The notes under the pieces: model-generated
Told to the model about the DNA's origin: nothing
Database searches by the model: none
What the model saw: the letters and a program-made list of their open reading frames with translations, nothing else
Program-made: the position numbers and the translations under genes
Origin: Kribbella jejuensis
GTDB taxonomy: Bacteria; Actinomycetota; Actinomycetes; Propionibacteriales; Kribbellaceae
Assembly: GCF_006715085.1 (NCBI RefSeq)
Contig: NZ_VFMM01000001.1
Coordinates: 124,001-188,000, forward strand
Reading direction: 5' to 3'
Length of the DNA: 64,000 bases
Part shown: one piece after another, positions 41,218-50,098 of the stretch
How the letters are laid out: the number at the start of each line of letters is the position of its first letter
How positions within the stretch are numbered: position 1 is the stretch's first letter

Positions 41218-43980
41218 GTGGAGCGAGAAGAACAGTTCCGCGGTCTGGGGGCGGAACGCGCACGGGAGACGAAGTTGCTCGGCCGGCGGGCCGAGCGCTC
41301 CGTACTCGACCGCCTGCTGGCCGACGTCCGCCACGGGACGAGCCGAGTACTCGTCGTCCGCGGCGAGGCCGGGGTCGGCAAGACCGCGCTGCTCAACTAC
41401 GCGGCCGAGACCGCGACCGGCTTCTCGATGCTGCGCGCTGTCGGCGTCCAGTCCGAGATGGAGCTCGCCTTCGCGGCGCTGCACCAATTGTGCGTACCAC
41501 TGCTCGATCGCCTGGACCGGATCCCCGAGCCGCAACGCCGTGCGCTCGCGACCGTGTTCGGGCTCGCGCCCGGCCCTGCGCCGGACCGGTTCATGGTCGG
41601 CCTCGCCGTCCTGAGTCTGATCTCGGACCTCGCGGACGAACAGCCTGTGCTGGTTGTCGTCGACGACGTCCAATGGCTCGACACCGCCACCGCTCAGACG
41701 CTCGGCTTCGTCGCCCGGCGGATCGGCGCCGAAGCGGTCGGGTTGTTGTTCGGTGCCCGCGAACCCGGCGTGGAGCTGAGCGGTCTGCCCGAACTCGGGG
41801 TCGACGGTCTGCCGGACGACGACGCGCTCGCGTTGCTCGGTTCGGCCGTCGAGTTCCTGCTCGACGAGCCGATCCGGAACCGGATCGTCGCGGAGACCCG
41901 CGGCAATCCGCTGGCGCTGCTGGAGCTGCCGCGCGGCCTGACCGCGACCCAGCTCGCGGCGGGCTTCGGTCTGGTAGGTCAACAAGGTCTGCCGGGGCGG
42001 ATCGAGCAGAGCTTCCTGCGGCAGGCGGACACCCTGCCCGCACCGACCCGGCAGCTGCTGCTCGTCGCGGCGGCTGAGCCGATGGGCGATCCGGTCCTGG
42101 TCCGCCGGGCCGCCGACCAGCTCGGCATCGACGAGGTGTTCGCCGAGATCGACGGCCTGGTCACCCTCGGCGAGCGGGTCACGTTCCGGCATCCGCTCGT
42201 GCGGTCGGCACTGTACGGATCGGCGTCCGCGACCGAGCGCCGCGCCGTCCATCTCGCGCTGGCCGACGCGACCGACGAAGCGGCCGATCCCGACCGCCGC
42301 GCCTGGCACCGGGCCGCGGCGGCGACCGGTCCGGACGAAGCCGTCGCCCTGGAGCTGGAGCGATCCGCGGATCGCGCGCAGGCCCGTGGCGGCTTCGCGG
42401 CAGCCGCGGCGTTCCTGCAGCGCGCGGTCTCGTTGACCCGAGATCCGGTACGGCGGACCGAACGCGCACTGGCCGGCGCGCACGCGAGCGTCCAGGCGGG
42501 CGCGTTCGCGACCGCGTGGGCACTGATCGCGACCGCGCAGGCGGGTGAGCTCGACGATCTCGGCCGCGCCCGGATCGATCTGCTCCGGGCCGAGGCGGCG
42601 TACGCGCAGCAGCGCGGCGGTGACGCGCCCGGTCTGCTGCTGCGCGCGGCCGCGACCCTCGAACCTCTCGATGCGCGACTCGCTCGGGACACATACCTCG
42701 ACGCCTGGAGCGCGGCGCTGTTCGCGGGGCCGTTGGCCACGGAGACCGGTCTCCGCGAGGTGTCGCTCGCGGCCCGGACGGCGCCACGGTCGGCTACGAA
42801 GAGTTCCGACGTACTGCTGGACGGCCTGTCCTCGTTGTTCGTGGAGGGGCAGGCTCACGCGGTGCCCCTGCTCGAGAAGGCCGCGCTCGCGTTCGGCGGG
42901 CAGGAGGCGAGTCCCGAGGAGGTACTGCGGTGGGGCTGGCTCGGCACGGCAGCCGCCGCGACCGCGTGGGACTTCGAGTCGTGCCTGTCCACGGCCACCC
43001 GGCAGGTCGAGATCGCCCGCGGCGCCGGCGCGCTGGCGGTCCTCGCGGTCGGCGTCAACGTCCTCGGCCAGGTGGTCGCGCTGGCCGGTGACTTCGCCGA
43101 GGCGACGTCGCTGCGGGCCGAGGCCGACGCGGTCCGGGAGGCGACCGGCACCCACATCGGGCCGTACGGCGCCCTCGTCCTCGCGGCACTCCGCGGCCGC
43201 CCGGACGAGGCGTTCCCCTTGATCGACGACACGATCGCGAGCACGACCGCCGAGGGGCAGGGTACGGCGGCGCAATACGCGCGCTGGGCCCGCGCCGTGG
43301 TCCTGAACGGGCTCGGCCGGCATGACGAAGCGTTGCCCTGGGCAACATCAGCGAGCGACGACACACCCGAGCTCTTCGTGTCCTCCTGGGCGCTCAGCGA
43401 GCGGGTCGAGGCGGCGGTCCGGGCCGGCCGGGCCGCCGAGGCCGCCGCCGCGCTCGAACGGCTGCAAGCGAAGACCCGCGGCATCGACGCGCCCTGGGGC
43501 CGCGGCATCGAGGCCCGCGCGCGGGCGCTCGTCCTCGACGCCGAGGACGCGTACCTGGAGGCGATCAAGTACCTCGACGGCACCCGGCTACGTCCGGACC
43601 TGGCCCGCGCCCACCTGGTGTACGGCGAATGGCTGCGGCGCCGTGCCCGCCGGGGCGACGCGCGCACCGAGCTGCGGGTCGCGTTCGAGGCGTTCGCGTC
43701 GATCGGGATGACCGCGTTCGCGGAGCGGGCACGCCGGGAACTGCAGGCGACCGGCGAGACGGTCCGCCGACGGGCAAGTACGCCGGCCGCCGGCAACGAA
43801 CTCACGCCGCAGGAGTTGCAGATTGCCTTGCTCGTGCGTGACGGCCTGTCGAATCCCGAGGTCGGCACCCGCCTGTTCCTGAGTCCACGGACCGTCGAAT
43901 GGCACCTCCGCAAGATCTTCGACAAGCTCTCGATCAGCTCCCGCCGCCAACTGCGCGAGGCCCTGCCCGACGAGTCTTAA
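41218..43980 (+). CDS. LuxR-family ATP-dependent regulator (LAL type), second copy
   Basis: A 920-residue paralogue of 34603-37347. Walker A RGEAGVGKTALL (about 44-55), the following SEMELAFAALHQLC stretch, Walker B VLVVVDDVQWLD (about 143-154), TRGNPLALLELPR, and a C-terminal LuxR helix-turn-helix (about 860-912: LTPQELQIALLVRDGLSNPEVGTRLFLSPRTVEWHLRK). These match the first copy position by position. The GTG start is uncertain: it has a GGAAGG-like site further upstream. No operon partner. It shares its last four bases with the convergent SDR stop (TTAA). Inducer unknown. Confidence 0.92.
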   Translation: MEREEQFRGLGAERARETKLLGRRAERSVLDRLLADVRHGTSRVLVVRGEAGVGKTALLNYAAETATGFSMLRAVGVQSEMELAFAALHQLCVPLLDRLDRIPEPQRRALATVFGLAPGPAPDRFMVGLAVLSLISDLADEQPVLVVVDDVQWLDTATAQTLGFVARRIGAEAVGLLFGAREPGVELSGLPELGVDGLPDDDALALLGSAVEFLLDEPIRNRIVAETRGNPLALLELPRGLTATQLAAGFGLVGQQGLPGRIEQSFLRQADTLPAPTRQLLLVAAAEPMGDPVLVRRAADQLGIDEVFAEIDGLVTLGERVTFRHPLVRSALYGSASATERRAVHLALADATDEAADPDRRAWHRAAAATGPDEAVALELERSADRAQARGGFAAAAAFLQRAVSLTRDPVRRTERALAGAHASVQAGAFATAWALIATAQAGELDDLGRARIDLLRAEAAYAQQRGGDAPGLLLRAAATLEPLDARLARDTYLDAWSAALFAGPLATETGLREVSLAARTAPRSATKSSDVLLDGLSSLFVEGQAHAVPLLEKAALAFGGQEASPEEVLRWGWLGTAAAATAWDFESCLSTATRQVEIARGAGALAVLAVGVNVLGQVVALAGDFAEATSLRAEADAVREATGTHIGPYGALVLAALRGRPDEAFPLIDDTIASTTAEGQGTAAQYARWARAVVLNGLGRHDEALPWATSASDDTPELFVSSWALSERVEAAVRAGRAAEAAAALERLQAKTRGIDAPWGRGIEARARALVLDAEDAYLEAIKYLDGTRLRPDLARAHLVYGEWLRRRARRGDARTELRVAFEAFASIGMTAFAERARRELQATGETVRRRASTPAAGNELTPQELQIALLVRDGLSNPEVGTRLFLSPRTVEWHLRKIFDKLSISSRRQLREALPDES

Positions 43981-44705
43981 CCTCTGAGCAGTTGTTGACC
44001 CCCGTCGATGTCGTACGTCGCGCCGGTCAGCGCGGTGTTCGTCATCAGGTGCAGGATCAGCGTCGCGACGTCGTCCGGGCCGACGACGCGGCGAATCGGC
44101 AGCGTGGTCCGCAGGTCGGCGCGGCGCTCGTCCAGCTGGTCTCCGAGCAACCGCGCCGACAGCGGGGTGTCGACGAATCCGGCGGCGACCGCGTTCACCC
44201 GGATCGGCGCCAGCTCGAGCGCTGCGTTCGCTGCGATCGCCTGCAGGCCGACCGTTCCGATCGCCGCGACGCTCAACCCGACACCCGGCCGACGCGCGCC
44301 GGTGCCGCTGATCAGCGTGAGCGAACCGCCCGGACGCACGCGACCGATACAGAGCTGGGCAACTCGCAACGATCCGAGCAGCTCTTCGTCGAGGACGCGT
44401 CGGGCGTGGTCGAAGTCGAGCTCGGCGATCGGTGTGTAGAACGGGCCGCCGCCACTCACCAGGACGTGGTCGAGCTGCGCCGGCAGCTCCCCGAACACCT
44501 CCGTGAGGCGGGCCGGATCGCTCAGATCCAGCGCCGGCGCGCTCTCCGCGTCGACCTCGGCCGCCGCCTTCGCGAGCCGTTCGGGATTCCGGCCGGTGAT
44601 GACCACCCGGGCTCCGGCGGCACGTGCCTGGTGCGCGGTTGCCAACCCGATGCCCGAACTCCCACCGATCACGACCACCCTCTGGCCGTCCAGACTGCCT
44701 CTCAT
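43977..44705 (-). CDS. SDR-family protein lacking the catalytic Tyr-Lys
   Basis: A 242-residue short-chain dehydrogenase. The NAD(P) motif GGSSGIGLATA (14-24) and TGRNPERL are intact. At the active site the usual S...YxxxK is absent: after LTLISGTGA comes VGLSVAAIGTVGLQ, with no Tyr and no Lys. This occurs in some SDR subgroups (Lin1944-like), whose members may use other residues or act as binding proteins. Third gene of the minus-strand operon 46477-43977, 12 bases after the MFS gene. Convergent with the LuxR gene through a shared TTAA. Confidence 0.85.
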   Translation of the reverse strand: MRGSLDGQRVVVIGGSSGIGLATAHQARAAGARVVITGRNPERLAKAAAEVDAESAPALDLSDPARLTEVFGELPAQLDHVLVSGGGPFYTPIAELDFDHARRVLDEELLGSLRVAQLCIGRVRPGGSLTLISGTGARRPGVGLSVAAIGTVGLQAIAANAALELAPIRVNAVAAGFVDTPLSARLLGDQLDERRADLRTTLPIRRVVGPDDVATLILHLMTNTALTGATYDIDGGQQLLRG

Positions 44706-44717
44706 GGTGTTCTCCTT

Positions 44718-46187
44718 CTAGTTCGATACGGGGACCGCGCAGCCGTGCACGCGCGGCGTGGCCGGGAGCCGGGTCGCGGACGGCCGCCCGCGCGCGACGT
44801 AGGTGAAGGTGATCAACGCCGCGATGACGCTCAGTCCGGCCATCACGAGCATCGCCGTCTGGTACCGGCGCGCGAGCGGCTCGACGAGGTCGTTCGAACC
44901 GCCGACGCCGAGCAGCGCCGGGACGAGCGCGATCAGTACGACGCCACCGACCCGTGAGGCGGCGTCGTTGATCGCCGACGCCTCACCCAGGTCGGCGTCG
45001 TCGACAGCGGCCAGCACGCCCGCGGTCAGCGGCGCGACGGTCAGACCGATGCCGAGCCCCCAGAGCAACGCCCCGGGCAGGATCGCCTGGACATAACTCT
45101 CGCCGGGGCTCGCCGCCGACAGCCACGCGAACCCTCCGGCGACGATCAGGATGCCGGCCGCCATCGGCCAGCGGATCCCGACCCGCGCGACCAGACCACC
45201 GACGAACGGCGAGACGACCAGGAACACGGCCGACTCCGGTATCAGCGCCGCACCCGCCTCCGTCGCGCTGTACCCGAGCCGCAACTGACACTGCAGTACA
45301 ACGAGATAGCTGGCCGCGGACAATGCGCCGTAGAACAGGATCGTCGCAGCGTTGATCGCCACGAACTGCCGAATCCGGAACAGCGCCGTCCGCAACATGG
45401 CGGCCGGTCTGCGCTGCTCGACCGGCACGAGCGCGATCAAGCACACGACGCCGACCGCACCCGACACGAGTACGACGGCACTGCCCCAGCCCGAGGCGGG
45501 GCCGGCTGTCAGTGCGTAGATCAGCCCACCGAGTCCGAGGACGGCGAGCAGCGCGCCGGCAATGTCGACCGACAACGGTCGGCGGGCACGGCTGCTTTCC
45601 GGTACGCCGCGCAGTACCCACAACGCGGCGGCGATCAGCGGGATATTGAGGAGGAACACGTACCGCCAGGAGCCGTGGTCGATCAGCCAGCCGCCGCCGT
45701 ACGGGCCGAGCGTCGTACCGAGCGTCGACACGCCCGCCCAGACGCCGATCCCGCGGGCCCGGTCCTCCGGCCGGAGGGTGCCGTTGAGCAAGGCGAGGCT
45801 GCTCGGAACGACCATCGCGCCGCCCGCTCCTTGCACGACGCGGGCCGCGATCAGCGCCCCGATGTTCGGGGCAGCCGCGCAACACAGCGACGCGATCAGC
45901 ATGACCGCGAGACCGGCCACGAGGATCCGGCGCCAGCCGAAGTGGTCGGCGAGGGCGCCGGCCAGCAGCAACATCGAGGCGACGGTGACCAGGTAGCCGG
46001 TGAGAACCCACTGCAGCCCACTCACGCCGGTATCGAGATCACGACCGATCGCCGGGATCGCGACGTTGATCATGTACGCGTCGATGAAGCCGACCGTCGA
46101 CGCCAACACGGTCGCCGTCACGAGCAACGCCCCGGCTCGTCCGCGCAGCGCAATCCCCGCCGCCGCCCGCTCGTCCCGGGTGGTCAT
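44718..46187 (-). CDS. MFS transporter, DHA2 (14-helix) type
   Basis: A 489-residue permease with about 14 hydrophobic helices. Features of the DHA2 drug-export family: motif D1-like TVGFIDAYMINVAIPAI (31-47), motif A GALADHFGWRRILV (77-90), and motif C-type GPYGGGWLIDHGSWRYVFLLNIP (about 161-183). Probably a proton-coupled drug or metabolite exporter. Its ATG overlaps the preceding isomerase-like gene by four bases (ATGA). The neighbours (isomerase-like, SDR) suggest it handles an aromatic or small-ring compound; that is inference. Confidence 0.9.
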   Translation of the reverse strand: MTTRDERAAAGIALRGRAGALLVTATVLASTVGFIDAYMINVAIPAIGRDLDTGVSGLQWVLTGYLVTVASMLLLAGALADHFGWRRILVAGLAVMLIASLCCAAAPNIGALIAARVVQGAGGAMVVPSSLALLNGTLRPEDRARGIGVWAGVSTLGTTLGPYGGGWLIDHGSWRYVFLLNIPLIAAALWVLRGVPESSRARRPLSVDIAGALLAVLGLGGLIYALTAGPASGWGSAVVLVSGAVGVVCLIALVPVEQRRPAAMLRTALFRIRQFVAINAATILFYGALSAASYLVVLQCQLRLGYSATEAGAALIPESAVFLVVSPFVGGLVARVGIRWPMAAGILIVAGGFAWLSAASPGESYVQAILPGALLWGLGIGLTVAPLTAGVLAAVDDADLGEASAINDAASRVGGVVLIALVPALLGVGGSNDLVEPLARRYQTAMLVMAGLSVIAALITFTYVARGRPSATRLPATPRVHGCAVPVSN

Positions 46188-46477
46188 GACAGACCCGGGT
46201 CGTTCGGATGCGGGCTCAGCTCGGTCACCTCGTCGGTTCGCCAGATCCGCAGCGGCATCGAGGCCAGCACGTTCTCCAGGTCCTCAGCGTCGTCGGCGAC
46301 GAACAGTCCGAGGGTCCGCCACTCCCCCGGCGCCAGCGGCGGGCGCCACAACCGCTTCACCCGGCCCTGCCCGGCGAGCTCGGCGGTGTGCGCAGCCTCC
46401 CGGGCCCGGACCTCGGCAACCTCGGCGTCGGTGACCCCCTCCGGCACCCGGGTGGTCATCGTGACCAGAAATTCCAT
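46184..46477 (-). CDS. Muconolactone isomerase-like small protein
   Basis: A 97-residue protein of the muconolactone delta-isomerase (MIase) fold: EFLVTMTTRVPEGVT, RAREAAHTAELAGQGRVKRLWR, and LENVLASMPLRIW, ending with a PHPNDPG tail as in MIase. Metabolic members catalyse a step of the beta-ketoadipate pathway, but many actinobacterial copies are unassigned. The ATG at 46477 is chosen over upstream frame because AGG and GGAG precede it and the fold begins there. First gene of an operon with the MFS and SDR genes. Confidence 0.8.
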   Translation of the reverse strand: MEFLVTMTTRVPEGVTDAEVAEVRAREAAHTAELAGQGRVKRLWRPPLAPGEWRTLGLFVADDAEDLENVLASMPLRIWRTDEVTELSPHPNDPGLS

Positions 46478-46637
46478 CTCCAGCCTCCGGCTCGTGGATG
46501 TTCCCGGGACCACCATCCGCCCGCCCGGCCCGTTACCGCCCCAGTGACAGACCCTGGTCGGTGCAGACCAGGGACACTCACTGGCTTCGCGGGCGCGTGA
46601 CCGGGCTCAGGCTGAGGTCAACCGAAGGGAGTGCGAG

Positions 46638-47975
46638 ATGGACAGCAAGCGCGAGTACGACGCGATCGTGCTCGGCGCCGGTGCGCCGGGAGAGCATTGC
46701 GCCGCGACGTTGGCCAAGGGTGGCGCGCGGGTCGCCGTCGTCGAGCGCGAGCTGCTCGGGGGCGAGTGTTCGTACTGGGCCTGCATCCCGTCGAAGACCC
46801 TGCTACGTCCGGGTGAGGCGCTGGCCGAGGCGCTCGACGCACCCGGCGCTCGCGAGGCCGTCACCGGCCGGCTCGACGTGCGGGCGGCGTTGGCGTGGCG
46901 CGACTTCATGGTGTCGAGCTACGACGACTCCGGTCAGGTCGCGTGGGCCAAGGACGCCGGGATCGACGTACTGCGCGGCAACGGACGGCTCGCCGGACCG
47001 CACACGGTGGCTGTCGACGACCGTACGTATACCGCCGACGCGATCGTGGTCGCCACCGGCGCCGACCCGATCATCCCGCCGGTGCCCGGGCTGCGGGACC
47101 TGCCCGGCGTGTGGACGAACCGCGACGTCACCGGCCTGGTCGACGTGCCGGATCGGCTGCTCGTCCTCGGTGGCGGTGCGACCGGGGTCGAGATGAGTCA
47201 GGCGCTGGCCCGGATGGGCTCGCACGTCACGCTGCTCGAACGCGACGAGCACCTGCTGCCGCGGGAGCCCCGAGCCGTCGGCGCGGCGGTCGCGGAGGCG
47301 CTGATCGCCGACAACGTCGACGTTCGCGTCGGTACCGGCGCGGAGCGGGTCACGCTGGCGGGATCGTCGTACGTCATCGACCTCAGCGACGGGACGCAGG
47401 TGTCGGGCGATCGCGTCCTGGTCGCGACCGGCCGCCGGCCGCGGGTGGACGGCATCGGGCTGGAGACCGTCGGCATCGAGGCGAACCCGCACGGCATCGC
47501 GGTCGACGACACGTTGCTCGCGGCACCGGGGATCTGGGCGATCGGCGACGTCACGGGCCTGTGGCAACTGACCCACGTCGGCGAGTACCAGGGACGAGTT
47601 GCCGCGAGCAACATCCTTGGCACCCCGCGGAAGGCGGACTACCGAGCCGTGCCGCGAGTCGTGTACTGCTATCCGCAAGCAGCTTCGGTCGGCGCCGCGG
47701 ACGGTCCGTACTCGAGCACCATCCAGCTCTCGGGCGTGCCACGGACTTCGACGTACCTGCGTTCGTACGACACCCAGCCGGGGTTCCTGACGTTGATCTC
47801 GGACGGCACTCTGATCACCGGCGCGTACGCCGTCGGTCCCGAGGCCGGCGAGTGGCTCCAACAGGCCACGCTGGCGATCCGGGCGAAGGTCCCGCTACCG
47901 GTACTGCTCGACGTCATCCAGCCGTTCCCGACGTTCTCCGAGGCGTTCCTGCAAGCGCTCAGAGCACTCCCCTAG
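46638..47975 (+). CDS. FAD-dependent pyridine nucleotide-disulfide oxidoreductase
   Basis: A 445-residue class I flavin disulfide reductase relative. N-terminal FAD motif VLGAGAPGEHCA (11-22), redox-active Cys44 and Cys49 in GGECSYWACIPSK, NAD(P) motif LVLGGGATGVEMSQAL (about 174-189), second FAD motif IWAIGDVTG (about 301-309). The C-terminal His-Glu dyad (usual HxHPTxxE) is replaced by QPFPTFSE: the base histidine is a phenylalanine and only the Glu is kept. So it is not a lipoamide or mercuric reductase; a quinone reductase or other activity is likelier. Alone on its strand; it shares CTAG with the convergent PBP gene. Confidence 0.87.
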   Translation: MDSKREYDAIVLGAGAPGEHCAATLAKGGARVAVVERELLGGECSYWACIPSKTLLRPGEALAEALDAPGAREAVTGRLDVRAALAWRDFMVSSYDDSGQVAWAKDAGIDVLRGNGRLAGPHTVAVDDRTYTADAIVVATGADPIIPPVPGLRDLPGVWTNRDVTGLVDVPDRLLVLGGGATGVEMSQALARMGSHVTLLERDEHLLPREPRAVGAAVAEALIADNVDVRVGTGAERVTLAGSSYVIDLSDGTQVSGDRVLVATGRRPRVDGIGLETVGIEANPHGIAVDDTLLAAPGIWAIGDVTGLWQLTHVGEYQGRVAASNILGTPRKADYRAVPRVVYCYPQAASVGAADGPYSSTIQLSGVPRTSTYLRSYDTQPGFLTLISDGTLITGAYAVGPEAGEWLQQATLAIRAKVPLPVLLDVIQPFPTFSEAFLQALRALP

Positions 47976-50065
47976 TTGGACAGGCTGCCCAGCACGCGTG
48001 ACGGCGGTGCGACGAACGAGTCGTGGGGCAAGCCCTCCAGTGCCCCGCGCATCGCCGACTCCCACAGCGGCCCGGCTGTCCCGGAGCCCGTGGGGTCGGC
48101 GATGTCCTCGCCGTTCAGCTTGTGGCCGTACATCAGGTTCGTGTACGGCGGGGTCCCGTCGGCGACGACCGCCGCCGCCGCGAGGTTCGGGGTGTAGCCG
48201 GAGAACCACACGGCCAGGTTGTTGTTGATCGTGCCGGTCTTGCCGGCCAGGTCCCAGCTGCCGAAGCTCAGGTTGCCGCCGGTACCACCGGGCTGCATCA
48301 CCGCGCTGAGCACCCGGTTCACGCCGTCCGCGACCCACGGCTCGAGGACCTGCTTGCATGCCTGGCCGGGGGTCGCGAGGCTCTTGCCGTTCTCGTCGGT
48401 GATCGACGTGACCAGCAGCGGCGCGCAGTAGACACCGCGGTCGGCGAACGTCGCGTACGCGTTCGACAGCATCAGCGGGGTCACGTACCCGACGCCGAGC
48501 GTCATCGAGACGACCTGGTCGAGCGGGCGCAGCGTCTGCGCGTTGTACATCCCGAGCTTGGCCGCGATGGTCGCGATCGAACACAGTCCGGTCTTGCGGG
48601 ACAGCTGCAGGAAGTACGTGTTCACGGAGTACCGGGCGGCGTCGACCATGGTGAAGTCGCCGCTCTTGGTCGAGTTCTTCGGCGTGTAGTCCTGGTCCCG
48701 GGTCCAGCCGTCGCAGGTCCGGTACGGGACCATGCTCAGGTCGATCTGCTTGGGCGAGTTGATCTTGTAGTCGATCGGGATGCCCTGCTGGATCGCCGCC
48801 GCGATCGTGAACGCCTTCATCGTCGAGCCGTTCTGGAACCCGCCGTACCCGCCCGCGTACGACTTCTCGACGTTGTAGTTGTACGCCGTCTGGTCGCGGC
48901 CCTCGCCGTACGGCTTGCTCTGCACCATCGCCTTGACCAGCCCGGTGCCCGGCTCGACGATTGTGATCGCGGCGACCGTGTTGTCGGTCGGTTTGGTGTG
49001 CTCGTCGATCGACTTCTGCGCGGCGGCCTGGATCCGCGGGTCGAGCGAGGTCCGGATCGTCAGTCCGCCGGTCTTCAGGTAGTGGTCGCGCTGCTGGGCG
49101 GTGCCGCCGAGTGCGGGGTTGTCGAGCAGCTTGGAGACGATGTACTCGCAGTAGAACGGGTACGGCGAGTTCGCGCAGCCGTTCAGGATCGGGTGCACCC
49201 GGGAGGGGTCGATCACCGGTGTCCGGATCGCCCGGTTGGCCTCGGCGACCGAGATCGTGCCGAGCTGGAGCATCCGCTCGATCACGGTGTTCCGCCGCTG
49301 CATCGCCTGCTCCGGGTGCGTCACCGGGTCGTACCCGCTGGGGTTCTTCACGATCCCGGCGAGCATCGCGGCCTGCGGGAGCGTAAGCGCGGCGGCGCTG
49401 ACGCCGTAGTAGTGCTGGGCCGCCGCCTGGACGCCGTACGTGCCGTCACCGAAGTTGGCGAGGTTCAGGTAGCCGTCGAGGATCTGGTCCTTCGACTGCT
49501 GCTCTTCGACCGCGACCGCGTACCGCAGTTCGATCAGCTTCCGTTCGTACGTCGGGGCCGTCGCGGCGCGCTGCTCCGCGGGCGTCTTGGCGTTCTCGAG
49601 CAGGGTCAGCTTCACGTACTGCTGGGTGATGCTCGAACCGCCCTGCTCGGTGCCCTCGGCGTGGTTGCGGATCAGCGCGCGCAGTGTGCCTTGCAGGTCG
49701 AGCGCACCGTGCTGGTAGAAACGCGAGTCCTCGATCGAGATGATCGCCTTCTGCATCACCGGCGCGATGTGCGCGATGCCGACCGGCGCCCGGTTCTCGT
49801 CGTACAGGTTCGCGATCAGGCTGCCGTCCGCGGCCAGGATCCGGGTCCGGACGTCGGCCGGCCCGCTGTTCAGCGGTTTCGGCAGGCTGCGCAACGTGTC
49901 GGCGACCTGTTCGGTGCCGAATCCGGCGAACCCCGCGATCGGTATCAGCAGACCGGCCGTCAAGGCACCCGCCAGCGCGCTGACGCCGAAGAACCTGGTC
50001 AGCAACCGAACCCCCTGCCCGGCTGAACTCACTCCTCCAAAGTAGGTCGCGGTCCGGCCGGACAC
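47972..50065 (-). CDS. Class A penicillin-binding protein (GT51 + transpeptidase)
   Basis: A 697-residue bifunctional peptidoglycan synthase. A membrane anchor lies at about 29-50. The GT51 domain has catalytic Glu112 in IEDSRFYQHG and GGSSITQQYVK (142-152). The transpeptidase domain has Ser414/Lys417 in NGSTMKAF, Ser480-x-Asn482 and Lys609-Thr-Gly. All catalytic residues are present. Cysteines at 297, 306, 451, 493, 547 and 570 are in the extracellular part. The GTG at 50065 has AGAGG five bases before it; the next GTG at 50032 sits directly on GGAGGA, with no room, so it is less likely. A CTCTCAGC direct repeat overlaps this ribosome binding site. Confidence 0.93.
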   Translation of the reverse strand: MSGRTATYFGGVSSAGQGVRLLTRFFGVSALAGALTAGLLIPIAGFAGFGTEQVADTLRSLPKPLNSGPADVRTRILAADGSLIANLYDENRAPVGIAHIAPVMQKAIISIEDSRFYQHGALDLQGTLRALIRNHAEGTEQGGSSITQQYVKLTLLENAKTPAEQRAATAPTYERKLIELRYAVAVEEQQSKDQILDGYLNLANFGDGTYGVQAAAQHYYGVSAAALTLPQAAMLAGIVKNPSGYDPVTHPEQAMQRRNTVIERMLQLGTISVAEANRAIRTPVIDPSRVHPILNGCANSPYPFYCEYIVSKLLDNPALGGTAQQRDHYLKTGGLTIRTSLDPRIQAAAQKSIDEHTKPTDNTVAAITIVEPGTGLVKAMVQSKPYGEGRDQTAYNYNVEKSYAGGYGGFQNGSTMKAFTIAAAIQQGIPIDYKINSPKQIDLSMVPYRTCDGWTRDQDYTPKNSTKSGDFTMVDAARYSVNTYFLQLSRKTGLCSIATIAAKLGMYNAQTLRPLDQVVSMTLGVGYVTPLMLSNAYATFADRGVYCAPLLVTSITDENGKSLATPGQACKQVLEPWVADGVNRVLSAVMQPGGTGGNLSFGSWDLAGKTGTINNNLAVWFSGYTPNLAAAAVVADGTPPYTNLMYGHKLNGEDIADPTGSGTAGPLWESAMRGALEGLPHDSFVAPPSRVLGSLSN

Positions 50066-50071
50066 ACACGC

Positions 50072-50090
50072 CTCTCAGCGTCCTCTCATC
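50072..50090. promoter_or_regulatory. Second CTCTCAGC direct repeat, before the PBP gene
   Basis: CTCTCAGC (50072-50079) and CTCTCATC (50083-50090) have the same 11-base period as the pair at 18388-18406 before the response regulator gene. It lies seven bases upstream of the PBP start and covers its ribosome binding site and likely promoter, in the gap after the GH84 stop. Binding by the same regulator is inferred. Confidence 0.5.
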
Positions 50091-50098
50091 GGGCCTGG

